From CBDDFQ01 sp965227035 (GTDB lineage: Bacteria; Pseudomonadota; Gammaproteobacteria; Burkholderiales; Burkholderiaceae_C): a stretch of 64,000 nucleotides of DNA. Made by a program: the position numbers and the translations under genes. The stretch is taken from assembly GCA_965227035.1 (NCBI GenBank), contig OZ245724.1, positions 2,976,001 through 3,040,000 of the forward strand. The letters are read 5' to 3'. The notes beneath the pieces were generated by a model. It was not told the DNA's origin, did not search any database, and saw nothing but the letters and a program-made list of their open reading frames with translations. This document shows, piece by piece, positions 42,223 to 50,928 of this stretch; the stretch's first letter is position 1, and the number at the start of each line of letters is the position of its first letter.

Positions 42223-43170
42223 TTATTTGGCGAGCATCAGCTTTTCGAGCTTCACCGCGTCCGCTGCAAAGGCTCGAATGCCCTCGGCCAGTTTTTCGGT
42301 TGCCATCGCATCCTCGTTGAGTGCGTAGCGGAACTGGGCCTCGTCGTAGTTCACAGCCGGCAAATCCATCGCGATTGCGTCTTTGGCATCGACCGCTTTG
42401 GGCAAGGGTTCGTTCGATGCAGCAAGTTGCGACAAAAGCTCCGGGCTGATGGTCAACAGGTCGAGTCCGGCCAGCGCAGTGATCTGCCCGACGCTCCTGA
42501 AGCTCGCGCCCATGACCTCGGTTTTGATGCCGAAGTGCTTGTAATGGTTGAAGATCTGCTTGACCGACTTCACGCCCGGATCGTTCGCTTGCGCATTCGC
42601 GGCTTCATCCCACGCGGTGCCTGCAGACTTCTTGTACCAGTCGTAAATGCGGCCGACGAATGGAGAGATGAGTTGCACCTTCGCGTCGCCGCACGCGATG
42701 GCCTGCGCAAATGAAAAAAGCAGCGTCAAGTTGGTATGCACGCCGCGCTCTTCGAGTTTCTTGGCGGCCTGAATGCCTTCCCAGGTGGCCGCGATCTTGA
42801 TCAACACACGGTCGATATGAACGCCCTCGGCTTCATACAACTCGATGATCCGCTCCGCGCGGCTATAGGTGGCGCTGGCATCGAAGCTCAGGCGGGCATC
42901 AACTTCGGTGGACACGCGACCGGGAATGATGGAAAGAATCTCGCAACCGAATCGCACCAGCAGGCGGTCGATCGCTTCATCGATATGACGATCGCCGAAA
43001 CGGCTCATGGTCTCGGAGACAAGCGATGCGTATTCGGGTTTCTGAACCGCTTTGAGAATCAACGACGGATTGGTGGTCGCATCCTGCGGCTTGAACTGGG
43101 CCAATTGCTTGAAATCGCCCGTGTCGGCTACGACCGTCGTGAACTGTTTGAGCGCTTCGAGTTGATTCAT
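42223..43170 (-). CDS. tal: Transaldolase
   Basis: 315 residues, the normal length for class I (TalB-type) transaldolase of the pentose phosphate pathway. The N-terminal signature is DATTNPSLILKA, and the Schiff-base Lys lies in VLIKIAATWEGIQAA. The C-terminal region has GASFRSVGQITALAGLDLLT. It is divergent from zwf across 138 bp and followed by pgi, grouping sugar-phosphate enzymes. Confidence 0.97.
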   Translation of the reverse strand: MNQLEALKQFTTVVADTGDFKQLAQFKPQDATTNPSLILKAVQKPEYASLVSETMSRFGDRHIDEAIDRLLVRFGCEILSIIPGRVSTEVDARLSFDASATYSRAERIIELYEAEGVHIDRVLIKIAATWEGIQAAKKLEERGVHTNLTLLFSFAQAIACGDAKVQLISPFVGRIYDWYKKSAGTAWDEAANAQANDPGVKSVKQIFNHYKHFGIKTEVMGASFRSVGQITALAGLDLLTISPELLSQLAASNEPLPKAVDAKDAIAMDLPAVNYDEAQFRYALNEDAMATEKLAEGIRAFAADAVKLEKLMLAK

Positions 43171-43308
43171 GCCGAGAGATTATCCATACCGTTTGCTACC
43201 CAAGTGTGCGGCATAAAACCAAGTTACAGTTGTTTTGTGCCCCGTCGAGTTTCTGGGGCATCCTTGCCTCTTCAACGGCATACATCGCTTTTAAAAAGAA
43301 CTCCAAAC

Positions 43309-44769
43309 ATGAGCTTTGACCTCGTCCTATTCGGCGGCACAGGCGATCTGTCCTGGCGCAAGATCATGCCGGCACTCTTTCAGGCTTTCAGACACGGCAC
43401 GTTACCGGAAGGCGGACGCATCATCGGCGTGGCGCGCGACGATCACACCGACGACGCGTATCGCGCGCTCATCGAATCTCGATTCGAAGGTGTAGAAGGC
43501 GCGAAACGGCCTTCCAGCGAAGAGTTCGCGAAGTTCGCATCGATGCTGGAATATCTGCGAATGGATCTGTCGCAGACCGGCGATTACAAACGTCTGGCCG
43601 ACAAACTGGCGCAGCGGAATGCCGACACCGTCGTGATGTACGCGGCCACTGCTCCGGGCCTGTTCACCACCGTCGTCGAGCAGTTGGCAGCCGCTGGTCT
43701 CAACACGCCGCAAACTCGCATCGTCCTGGAGAAGCCGTTGGGGCACGACCTGGAATCGAATCGCGCGATCAACGAGACCGTGCGACGTGTCTTCAACGAA
43801 AAACAGGTGTTCCGCATCGATCATTACCTGGGCAAACCGTCGGTGCAAAACCTGTTTGCGCTCCGGTTCGGCAACGCGCTGTTCGAGCCGCTCTGGCGTC
43901 GAGAGACCATCGCGAACATCCAGATCACGATTGCGGAAGACCTGGGCGTCGAAAAACGTGGCGCCTTCTACGAGAAGACAGGCGCGCTACGAGACATGGT
44001 TCAAAACCACGCGCTGCAACTGCTCTGCGCCATCGGCATGGAGCCACCCATCAATTCCCACGCCGATGCGATTCGCGACGAGAAGCTGAAGGTTCTGCGT
44101 GCGCTCAAACCCTGGACACCCGAGACACTCGCGCAACACGCGATTCGCGGTCAATACACGGCTGGCAATTCCGACGGTGCGCCGGTCAAGGGATACCGCG
44201 AAGAACCCGGTGTCGATCCGAACAGCAAGACCGAAACCTATGTCGCTCTGCGAACTGAGATCGCAAACTGGCGATGGGCGGGCGTGCCCTTCTATATCCG
44301 CACCGGCAAACGACTCGCCGAGCGGGACGCCCACATCGAAGTTAATTTTCGTCCGACGCCGCACGAAATCTTTTCGTCGCCTACCGGTTCGGTAAACCGT
44401 TTGATCATCAATCTGCAGCCCAAGGATGGGCTGGAATTGCATCTGCTGGCGCAAGGGCAGGACAACCGGCGCAGCACGCAATCGCTGGCGCCGGTGCAGC
44501 TCGATCTGGATTTCGACAAGCGCTTCGGATCTGAACGAGTGGGCGCGTATGAACGATTGCTGCTCGATGTGATCGACGGCAGATTGAACCTCTTCGTGCG
44601 CAGCGACGAGCAGGAAGAAGCCTGGCGCTGGGTCGAACCGATCATCGAACATTGGGAAAATTCAAACCAGCCGCCACGGCCGTATGCGGCGGGCAGTTGG
44701 GGTCCAAGTGCGTCGAGCGCGATGATTGCGCGTGACGGCTACTGCTGGAACGAGGAATCGGATCTGTAG
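43309..44769 (+). CDS. zwf: Glucose-6-phosphate 1-dehydrogenase
   Basis: 486 residues. It makes 6-phosphogluconolactone and NADPH. The cofactor motif is LFGGTGDLSWRKIMPALF, and the active-site signature is FRIDHYLGKPSVQNL. It ends with the typical AAGSWGPSASSAMI. The ATG at 43309 starts the domain at the right place; a much longer open frame upstream overlaps tal and is not coding. The divergent 43171-43308 region carries a TGCCCC/GGGGCA repeat at 43238-43260 but no HexR site that I could recognise. Confidence 0.97.
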   Translation: MSFDLVLFGGTGDLSWRKIMPALFQAFRHGTLPEGGRIIGVARDDHTDDAYRALIESRFEGVEGAKRPSSEEFAKFASMLEYLRMDLSQTGDYKRLADKLAQRNADTVVMYAATAPGLFTTVVEQLAAAGLNTPQTRIVLEKPLGHDLESNRAINETVRRVFNEKQVFRIDHYLGKPSVQNLFALRFGNALFEPLWRRETIANIQITIAEDLGVEKRGAFYEKTGALRDMVQNHALQLLCAIGMEPPINSHADAIRDEKLKVLRALKPWTPETLAQHAIRGQYTAGNSDGAPVKGYREEPGVDPNSKTETYVALRTEIANWRWAGVPFYIRTGKRLAERDAHIEVNFRPTPHEIFSSPTGSVNRLIINLQPKDGLELHLLAQGQDNRRSTQSLAPVQLDLDFDKRFGSERVGAYERLLLDVIDGRLNLFVRSDEQEEAWRWVEPIIEHWENSNQPPRPYAAGSWGPSASSAMIARDGYCWNEESDL

Positions 44770-44778
44770 GCGCTTAAG

Positions 44779-45576
44779 TCAGGGTGCGGGTGCGGGCGCC
44801 GGTGGAGCGATCGTATTCAACACCCGTACGTGCCCGTAATAGCCTTTAGACGCCGATCGCGTGTTGTCGCTATCGGTCATCACGGCTATACCGATCAGAT
44901 TGCCTGATTCTTCGCCGAACGCCTTCTCGAAATCGGCCTTCAGGTTACGACGGTGAATTCGCCATTTGCCCAGATTCGCGGTGCCACTTTCCAAAACCAT
45001 CTTTTTGATTCGATCGGTTCTGGGGTTTTCGACGATGGTTCCCGCAGGTAGTGTGTTGCTCCACTCGTATATCAGGGTGGCATAGGGCATTTCTTCGCCC
45101 GACATGGTGCGCATCAACTCAGAGAGAAGCTCGTTTTTCATCGAAAACTTGCTGCGGTCGCCATCGAAAGCGAACATGACGCGCACCGGAGAGTCGTCGA
45201 AGTTGCGTTGGGAGATATCGGCGTCTGCCATCAATGCGTCTGCGCGCCAGGAAAACGAAACATCTCGGTAGGTTGACGGTGCGCGATTTAGGGTGCTCCG
45301 CATCACGCTTGCGGATGATTCGGAGACTGCCGAGAGGCTGTCGCCGTCGCCGTTATCGACTATCGAATAAAGCGTCGCGTTCTTGCCCGGAAAGGTGACG
45401 TGATGCCAATGTTCCCCGCTCCAGCCACGGAGAGTCACTTCCTGCTTGGCCTCGATTGCACTGGAAGGCTCCGAGCTGCGCGTCGATTTACCAAGACTGC
45501 CGCAGGCGACTAGTTGGGTGATCAATACGAGGCCCCACAACGCCTGGATGTACTTCGATTTCAAATTCATGGACAT
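44779..45576 (-). CDS. DUF3047-family lipoprotein
   Basis: 265 residues. The signal peptide ends in the lipobox QLVACG, so the protein is likely lipid-anchored. The body matches the DUF3047 pattern by recall: SPVRVMFAFDGDRSKF, MPYATLIYEWSNTLPAGT, LGKWRIHRRNLKADFEKAFG and IGIAVMTDSDNTRSASKGYYG. The fold is probably a carbohydrate-binding-like sandwich; the function is unknown. ATG 45576 and ATG 45570 are both possible starts. It converges with zwf, 9 bp apart, and is separated from the porin gene by a terminator. Confidence 0.85.
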   Translation of the reverse strand: MSMNLKSKYIQALWGLVLITQLVACGSLGKSTRSSEPSSAIEAKQEVTLRGWSGEHWHHVTFPGKNATLYSIVDNGDGDSLSAVSESSASVMRSTLNRAPSTYRDVSFSWRADALMADADISQRNFDDSPVRVMFAFDGDRSKFSMKNELLSELMRTMSGEEMPYATLIYEWSNTLPAGTIVENPRTDRIKKMVLESGTANLGKWRIHRRNLKADFEKAFGEESGNLIGIAVMTDSDNTRSASKGYYGHVRVLNTIAPPAPAPAP

Positions 45577-45604
45577 ACAGCTAGCAGCTTATGGACCAAC
45601 CATG

Positions 45605-45639
45605 AAAAAAGCCACCGGGTTTGACCCCGATGGCTTTTA
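45605..45639 (-). terminator. Rho-independent terminator of the porin gene
   Basis: On the minus strand, a stem pairing GCCATCGGGG with CCCGGTGGC (one mismatch, loop TCAAA) is followed by six T. It lies just after the porin stop codon and before the DUF3047 gene. Confidence 0.85.
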
Positions 45640-45676
45640 AATTCTTCAAAGAAACTGGTGCTAGACCAGTCTCAAA

Positions 45677-46735
45677 TTAGAACGTGTGGTTGACACCCAC
45701 TTCGTAGGAAGCCTTGACAGCTCCCTTGGGGTTGCCGTAAGCAGAGTACAGCGAGGTGCGCTTGGACAGAGCGTAGTCCAGACCCAGGCCGAGCTTGGAA
45801 CCGCCAGCGGTCTTGCTGCCCGAACCTTCAGCCTTAGCATCGATGTAACCACCCTTGAAGGTGAATGCGCCGAAAGGAATGACCACTGCCAACGAAGTAG
45901 CCTTGTAGTCAGGACCAGCAATTGCGGTGTCCTTGACGGTGTAAGCAGCCATCAGCTTGAGGCCGCTAGCGCCCATCATGCCGCCGAAATCGTACGAACC
46001 AGCAACGGTCCAGCCGGTTTCGTCACGACGGTTTTGCTCGTAACCACCACCGATATAGATCGGGCCTTGTGCATACCAGATAGCAGCGGAAATGTCCGAC
46101 TTGATGCCAACGGGGAAACCGTTAGCTGCAGCAGCTGCGCCAGTGATAGCGTTGGACAGACGTTGTTGACCAACGACTGCGTTCGATTGACCCTTAGGAC
46201 CGTAGGACAGTGCGCCCTTGAAGCCGCTGTAGTCGTTCGAAACCCAATGGATGCCATCGGTACGAGCCAGACCGCCGCCGTCGGAATATGCGCCGTCAGC
46301 AGTGTTGGTGGTGTCAGACTTGACCGATTGGGGAGCCAAGCTAGCAACCTTTTCCGTGCCCCATGGGTCACCGGAAGAGTCGATGTTGCGGTAAGCAGTC
46401 AGAGCACGGCCCAAACGGACCGAACCGAACGCGCCAGCCAAACCGACGGTGGATTCACCTTGCCAGAAAGGACGGCCACCGTTGGTGCCGTCGTTCGAAC
46501 CGGACTCGAGGCCCATACGGGTTTCGAGCTTGAAGGTAGCCTTGAGGCCGCCGCCGAGGTCTTCAACACCGGTGAAACCGATACGGCTGGTGCCGTTGGA
46601 GGTGTCCATACGGACAGGCACGCCAGGGTTCTTTTGAATGCCGAGTTCTGCGCGGCCATAGATGGTCACGGAGGACTGAGCGGAAGCAGCGCCGACAACA
46701 GCCAGTGCAGCCAGAGCAACTAGTGATTTTTTCAT
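45677..46735 (-). CDS. Gram-negative porin
   Basis: 352 residues of the burkholderialean general porin family, a trimeric outer-membrane diffusion channel. The signal peptide MKKSLVALAALAVVGAASA is followed by QSSVTIYGRAELGI. Barrel strands and PEFG-like loop features recur (GSVRLGRALTAYRN; RTSLYSAYGNPK), and the last residue is Phe in GVNHTF, as required for outer-membrane assembly. Codon use is strongly biased, in line with high expression. It has its own terminator. Upstream lies a 281-bp region shared with divergent coq7. Confidence 0.96.
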   Translation of the reverse strand: MKKSLVALAALAVVGAASAQSSVTIYGRAELGIQKNPGVPVRMDTSNGTSRIGFTGVEDLGGGLKATFKLETRMGLESGSNDGTNGGRPFWQGESTVGLAGAFGSVRLGRALTAYRNIDSSGDPWGTEKVASLAPQSVKSDTTNTADGAYSDGGGLARTDGIHWVSNDYSGFKGALSYGPKGQSNAVVGQQRLSNAITGAAAAANGFPVGIKSDISAAIWYAQGPIYIGGGYEQNRRDETGWTVAGSYDFGGMMGASGLKLMAAYTVKDTAIAGPDYKATSLAVVIPFGAFTFKGGYIDAKAEGSGSKTAGGSKLGLGLDYALSKRTSLYSAYGNPKGAVKASYEVGVNHTF

Positions 46736-46894
46736 TGCGAGTTTTCTCCAAGGTTAAACATAGGGCTCCGGTGCGAAGGGTTCACATAGATGCAGGCAGT
46801 TTTGTGTCCCCGCCGGATCCCCGGGCCAACCTCCTTTTCGGAAGTTGTTGGTATTGCACCAGAGCCCATCTCTTTCCGCAAAAGAATTGTCTAT

Positions 46895-46914
46895 TGCAAC
46901 GCCGATTCGTTGCA
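46895..46914. repeat. Inverted repeat TGCAACG-N6-CGTTGCA between the porin gene and coq7
   Basis: Perfect 7-bp arms, with a further TGCAAC half-site at 46919. It lies 160 bp upstream of the porin start and about 100 bp upstream of coq7, so it could control either. Confidence 0.4.
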
Positions 46915-47016
46915 GTGGTGCAACAACGCCCGATGGGGTGTATAGATACCGCAACAGACGACAATTTCTCACGCCCGCCTAGAATGGTTTTTATCGTTTT
47001 CCGTATAGGGATTCAC

Positions 47017-47649
47017 ATGGACAAACTACTTATTGCGGCCGATATCGCTCTGCGAACCCTGTTCGCAACGCCCAGGGCAGTGAAAAAGTCGCCATCGCAT
47101 GGCTCTGGTACTGAACTTTCCCCGGTTGAGGACATGTCCGACGACGAGAAAAAACTTGCGTCTTCATTGATGCGGGTCAATCACGTGGGCGAAATCTGCG
47201 CTCAGGCGCTCTACACCGCGCAGGCGTTCACGACGAAATCGGCGGCTTTGCGGGAGCAGTTCCAGAAATCTGCCGATGAGGAAATCGATCACCTGGCGTG
47301 GACCAAGGAGCGACTGGACGAGCTGGGCTCTCGGCCTTCTCTGTTGAATCCGCTTTGGTACGCCGGTGCGTTCGCACTAGGCGTGGTGGCCGGCAAGGTG
47401 AGTGATAAGGTGAGCCTGGGATTCGTCGTCGAGACCGAAAAGCAGGTGGCGGAGCACCTGGCCGGGCATTTGAACCGGTTGCCCGCTTCCGACGGCAGGT
47501 CAAGAGCAATCGTGTCCCAGATGAAAGCGGATGAAGAAGCTCACGCCCTGGCGGCGCGGCGGGCTGGCGGCGTCGACCTACCTGCTCCAGTGAGAACGCT
47601 GATGCGCGCAGCGGCCAAGGTGATGACCACCACTGCGCACCATATCTAG
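47017..47649 (+). CDS. coq7: 3-demethoxyubiquinol 3-hydroxylase
   Basis: 210-residue di-iron hydroxylase of ubiquinone synthesis, peripheral to the inner membrane. The two-fold EXXH pattern is seen in RVNHVGEICAQALYTAQ, DEEIDHLAW, TEKQVAEHL and ADEEAHALAA. I chose the ATG at 47017, because the protein then starts as its family does (MDKLLIAADIALRTLF) with AGGG nearby. The upstream reading frame crosses the porin promoter region. It converges with the OsmC-family gene. Confidence 0.95.
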   Translation: MDKLLIAADIALRTLFATPRAVKKSPSHGSGTELSPVEDMSDDEKKLASSLMRVNHVGEICAQALYTAQAFTTKSAALREQFQKSADEEIDHLAWTKERLDELGSRPSLLNPLWYAGAFALGVVAGKVSDKVSLGFVVETEKQVAEHLAGHLNRLPASDGRSRAIVSQMKADEEAHALAARRAGGVDLPAPVRTLMRAAAKVMTTTAHHI

Positions 47650-47673
47650 CCCCGCCTAGTTATCTCGCGCGGT

Positions 47674-48123
47674 TCAGGCCTCGAGAACCTCGAAGCTGGT
47701 CGTGATTTCAGCGGTGCTGGCCAGCATGATGGTGGCGGAGCAATATTTGTCGTGACTCAGCGCAATTGCCCGCTCGACAGCAGCTTGCGGCACACCTTTG
47801 CCAGTCACCGTAAAGTGCATATTGATTTTCGTGAACACCTTCGGGTCGACTTCTGCACGCTCTGAAACCAGCTTGACCGTGCAACCGGTGACCTGATGGC
47901 GTCCGCGCTTGAGGATCAGCACCACGTCGTAAGCGGTACATCCGCCGGTTCCTGCCAGGAGCGTTTCCATTGGACGAGGCGCCAGATTGCGTCCGCCGTT
48001 TTCGGGTTTGGCCTCGTCGACCGCTCCGTCCATGGCGATCACGTGTCCGCTCCCCGTTTCAGCTACGAAACCCATTCCCGAGCGCGTTCCTGCATTTCCC
48101 GTCCAGCTAACCGTGCATTCCAT
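47674..48123 (-). CDS. OsmC-family protein, YhfA type
   Basis: 149 residues. The OsmC fold with the YhfA-like pattern: MECTVSWTGNAG, PMETLLAGTGGCTAYDVVLIL, TKINMHFTVTGKGVP and LSHDKYCSATIMLAST. The two conserved Cys (in GGCTAYD and KYCSATI) are those of thiol peroxidases of the family, although YhfA-type activity is not well defined. I chose the ATG at 48123, where family members begin; upstream ATGs would add up to 33 residues. The 308 bp from here to ilvA hold the candidate small RNA. Confidence 0.9.
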   Translation of the reverse strand: MECTVSWTGNAGTRSGMGFVAETGSGHVIAMDGAVDEAKPENGGRNLAPRPMETLLAGTGGCTAYDVVLILKRGRHQVTGCTVKLVSERAEVDPKVFTKINMHFTVTGKGVPQAAVERAIALSHDKYCSATIMLASTAEITTSFEVLEA

Positions 48124-48208
48124 GATTTGTCCGTTTTGAAATTGTTGTACCGATGCAAATTCTGCCGAAGACTGCGCATTCTTTCTCGCAACAGAGCGCT
48201 TCGCCATG

Positions 48209-48236
48209 TTGCGTCGCAACAAATAATCGGTACACT
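48209..48236 (+). promoter_or_regulatory. Candidate sigma70 promoter of the small RNA
   Basis: TTGCGT and TACACT are spaced by 16 bp and would start transcription near 48243, directly before the first hairpin of the candidate small RNA. Confidence 0.5.
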
Positions 48237-48242
48237 AAACCC

Positions 48243-48332
48243 ATCGCGTAAATTTTTTTACGCCAACGTTTGTCTCCTCCACCCTCCTAATTGGTGGATT
48301 TAGCCCCGAGTCGCAAGACTCGGGGCTTTTTT
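48243..48332 (+). ncRNA. Candidate small RNA of about 90 nt with three hairpins and a C-rich anti-Shine-Dalgarno loop
   Basis: Three stem-loops follow a plausible promoter. Hairpin 1 (48246-48263) pairs GCGTAAA with TTTACGC around a TTTT loop. Hairpin 2 (48278-48298) pairs TCCACC with GGTGGA and exposes the loop CTCCTAATT, which contains CUCCU. A single-stranded CTCCT also precedes the stem. Hairpin 3 is a strong terminator. There is no ATG inside, so a leader peptide is excluded. CUCCU-type loops are typical of trans-acting regulators that cover ribosome-binding sites. I do not recognise a named family. The alternative is an ilvA leader, but a full terminator about 100 bp before ilvA and the separate promoter argue for an independent transcript. 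Confidence 0.6.
48302..48332 (+). terminator. Strong Rho-independent terminator ending the candidate small RNA
   Basis: An 11-bp stem AGCCCCGAGTC/GACTCGGGGCT with a GCAA tetraloop is followed by a run of T. No protein-coding gene ends upstream on this strand within 650 bp, which implies a non-coding transcript. Confidence 0.93.
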
Positions 48333-48431
48333 CTTTGTGCGTCGAAATCTCGTCCAGGAAGCACTTTGAAGCCTTGGCGCACTCCCGGTTCCTCCTGAAT
48401 TCTTCACTATGATCGGGCGCAGAGGACACCA

Positions 48432-50063
48432 ATGAAACCCGTCGCCACTCCCGTTGCCGCCAGTCGCGCAGCAAAAGCCCAAAAACCCCCAAAAAAATCA
48501 GCCAGCAAGCGCCTGACGCCTGCGGACTATCTCAAGAAAATTCTCAACGCCCGGGTGTACGACGTGGCGATCGAATCCAATCTCGAAGTGGCGAAAACGC
48601 TGAGCGCCCGATTCAAAAACAAGATTCTGCTCAAGCGAGAAGACCAGCAACCGGTGTTCAGCTTCAAGCTGCGCGGTGCGTACAACAAGATGGCGCATCT
48701 GACGCCGGAGCAACTCAAAAAGGGCGTCATTTGCGCCTCTGCCGGGAATCACGCACAAGGCGTGGCGCTCGGGGCCACGAAGTTGGGCACGAAGGCCGTC
48801 ATCGTGATGCCGACGACTACGCCCCAGCTGAAGATAGATGCGGTCAAGGCATTGGGTGGATTGGTCGAATTGTTCGGCGACAGCTATTCCGATGCGTACG
48901 TGCACGCTCTCGCCCTGCAAAAAAAGCAGGGTCTGACATTCGTTCATCCGTTCGACGATCCGGATGTGATTGCCGGCCAGGGCACGGTCGCGATGGAAAT
49001 CCTTCGGCAGTTGCAGGGCCTGGGCTCGGAACGACTCGATGCGGTGTTCGTTGCCATCGGTGGCGGCGGACTGATTTCGGGCGTGGCGAACTACATCAAG
49101 GCGGTTCGTCCCGACATCAAGGTGATCGGGGTGCAGATGAACGATTCCGACGCGATGACCCAATCGGTAGCGGCTCGCAAGCGTATCGCGCTGAAAGATG
49201 TCGGACTGTTTTCGGACGGCACTGCGGTAAAGCTGGTGGGCGAAGAAACGTATCGGATCGCGCGTGATCTGGTGGACGATTACGTGCTGGTCGATACCGA
49301 CGCAGTCTGCGCCGCAATCAAGGATATTTTTGTGGACACCCGCAGCATCGTCGAGCCGGCGGGTGCGCTCGCGGTGGCTGCGATCAAGCAGTACATCGAG
49401 ACGAACAAGGTGAAGGATCAGACTTACGCGGCGATTCTTTGCGGCGCGAACATGAACTTCGATCGCCTGCGATTCGTTGCCGAGCGCGCGGAAGTCGGCG
49501 AGGAGCGCGAGGCTCTTTTTGCGGTGACGATTCCCGAAGAGCGCGGCAGCTTCCGGCGGTTCTGCGAACTGGTAGGCGAACTGCCAGGCGGAATCCGCAA
49601 CGTGACCGAATTCAATTACCGCGTGAGCGATTCCGCCGAGGCGCACATCTTCGTAGGCCTCACGACCTCAGCCAAAGGCGAATCGGTCAAGATTGCCAAG
49701 AATTTCTCCAGGCGCGGATTCAAGGCACTTGATCTGACGCACGATGAACTGGCCAAGGAACACATTCGACATATGGTGGGTGGCATTTCGGTGCTGGCCA
49801 AAGATGAACGCCTACTGCGGTTCATCTTTCCCGAACGCCCCGGCGCGCTCATGAAATTCCTGAGTTCGATGCGACCCAACTGGAATATCAGCGCGTTTCA
49901 TTACCGCAATCAGGGTGCCGATTACGGAAAGATTCTGGTCGGTTTGCAGGTGCCTGCGGTCGACACGAAAGCGTTCGACAAATTCCTCGACACCCTCGGG
50001 TATCCGCATGTCGAAGAAACGAACAACCCGGTGTATCGCCTCTTCCTGCAACAACCCAAGTGA
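48432..50063 (+). CDS. ilvA: Threonine dehydratase (biosynthetic), two ACT domains
   Basis: 543 residues. It deaminates threonine to 2-oxobutanoate for isoleucine synthesis. The PLP Lys is in PVFSFKLRGAYNKM, and the phosphate loop is VAIGGGGLISG. Two regulatory ACT-like domains follow from about residue 350 (EEREALFAVTIPEERGSF; LLRFIFPERPGALMKFLS), which allow isoleucine feedback. The N-terminal 25 residues are Ala/Lys/Pro-rich, longer than usual, and the start is supported by AGAGGAC. It is preceded by the candidate small RNA and followed by cobS after 67 bp. Confidence 0.96.
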   Translation: MKPVATPVAASRAAKAQKPPKKSASKRLTPADYLKKILNARVYDVAIESNLEVAKTLSARFKNKILLKREDQQPVFSFKLRGAYNKMAHLTPEQLKKGVICASAGNHAQGVALGATKLGTKAVIVMPTTTPQLKIDAVKALGGLVELFGDSYSDAYVHALALQKKQGLTFVHPFDDPDVIAGQGTVAMEILRQLQGLGSERLDAVFVAIGGGGLISGVANYIKAVRPDIKVIGVQMNDSDAMTQSVAARKRIALKDVGLFSDGTAVKLVGEETYRIARDLVDDYVLVDTDAVCAAIKDIFVDTRSIVEPAGALAVAAIKQYIETNKVKDQTYAAILCGANMNFDRLRFVAERAEVGEEREALFAVTIPEERGSFRRFCELVGELPGGIRNVTEFNYRVSDSAEAHIFVGLTTSAKGESVKIAKNFSRRGFKALDLTHDELAKEHIRHMVGGISVLAKDERLLRFIFPERPGALMKFLSSMRPNWNISAFHYRNQGADYGKILVGLQVPAVDTKAFDKFLDTLGYPHVEETNNPVYRLFLQQPK

Positions 50064-50114
50064 GCGTTCGCGCTAATCCTTCGACGATCCTTCGCCGATC
50101 CTTGGAACGAACGC
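50064..50114. repeat. Three phased 11-bp repeats inside an inverted repeat, between ilvA and cobS
   Basis: ATCCTTCG at 50076, 50087 and (ATCCTTGG) 50098 recur with an 11-bp period. They are enclosed by GCGTTCG (50064-50070) and CGAACGC (50108-50114), which are complementary. No cobalamin riboswitch elements were seen in this 67-bp gap. Confidence 0.7.
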
Positions 50115-50130
50115 ATGAGGGTATGACGGC

Positions 50131-50928
50131 ATGAGCAATCCGATCAAACACCTGCTGCTCGCGGTGCAGTTTTTCACCCGCATCCCGATTACCGGCCGAC
50201 TCGCCGCATGGGTCGGCTTTTCCCCGGAAATGCTGCGAGCGGGCGCCGGCTATTTCCCCGCCGTCGGATGGATCGTCGCGCTGGTCGCCTGCGTCGTTTA
50301 CTGGGCCGGTTATGTCGTCTTCAATCCGCTTATCGCGGCGATTCTTTGCACTATTGCCACCGTGATGCTCACGGGCGCATTTCACGAAGACGGCCTGGCA
50401 GATCTGGTGGATGGTCTGGGCGCGGGCGGCGATCGCGATCGAATGCTCACCGTCATGAAAGACTCGCGCGTCGGTGCCTTCGGCGCTATCGCGCTGGTGC
50501 TCACGCTCATGCTGAAAATCGCAGTGCTCGAGCAGTTGGGGAGCACCAACGAATTCGTCGCGATGTCGGCGCTTTTGGTCGCGCATGTCGTGACCCGATT
50601 CTTTCCATTGCTCGCGATCCGCTGGCTTCCCCACATCGGAAACACAGACACCTCGAAAAGCAAACCGCTGGCCGACGCTATTACATGGGGCTCGATTGCG
50701 ATCGGCGTGCTTTGGTGTGTTCCACCACTCGTGGGGGGCTTGCTGCTCACTGGAGTGTGGATCAACGGCTGGGCAATGGTCGCGTGCGTCATCGGGTTCA
50801 TCTGGATGCTGCGTCTTTTCCAGCGCCGACTCGGCGGATTCACGGGCGATTGCCTTGGCGCCATGCAGCAGATTTGCGAAGTCGCCTTCTATCTGGGCGC
50901 CGCCGCGAGCCTTCGCTTTATCCCATGA
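50131..50928 (+). CDS. cobS: Adenosylcobinamide-GDP ribazoletransferase (cobalamin synthase)
   Basis: 265-residue polytopic inner-membrane enzyme that joins adenosylcobinamide-GDP and alpha-ribazole in the last steps of cobalamin assembly. CobS motifs are AVQFFTRIPI near the N-terminus, MLTGAFHEDGLADLVDGLG near residue 85 with the acidic catalytic cluster, and KDSRVGAFGAIALVL near 110. It ends GDCLGAMQQICEVAFYLGA. It overlaps cobC by 4 bp. The rest of the cobalamin pathway is outside the window. Confidence 0.95.
   Translation: MSNPIKHLLLAVQFFTRIPITGRLAAWVGFSPEMLRAGAGYFPAVGWIVALVACVVYWAGYVVFNPLIAAILCTIATVMLTGAFHEDGLADLVDGLGAGGDRDRMLTVMKDSRVGAFGAIALVLTLMLKIAVLEQLGSTNEFVAMSALLVAHVVTRFFPLLAIRWLPHIGNTDTSKSKPLADAITWGSIAIGVLWCVPPLVGGLLLTGVWINGWAMVACVIGFIWMLRLFQRRLGGFTGDCLGAMQQICEVAFYLGAAASLRFIP

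Noticed and set aside
45686..46723. A 345-codon frame opposite the porin gene
   Set aside because: Antisense shadow of a codon-biased porin; the porin reading is certain.
48243..48332. Attenuator with leader peptide for ilvA
   Set aside because: No ATG or Ile-rich frame precedes the terminator, and an independent promoter-terminator arrangement explains it better.
50064..50130. Cobalamin riboswitch before cobS
   Set aside because: Only 67 bp are available and no B12-box-like sequence was seen.
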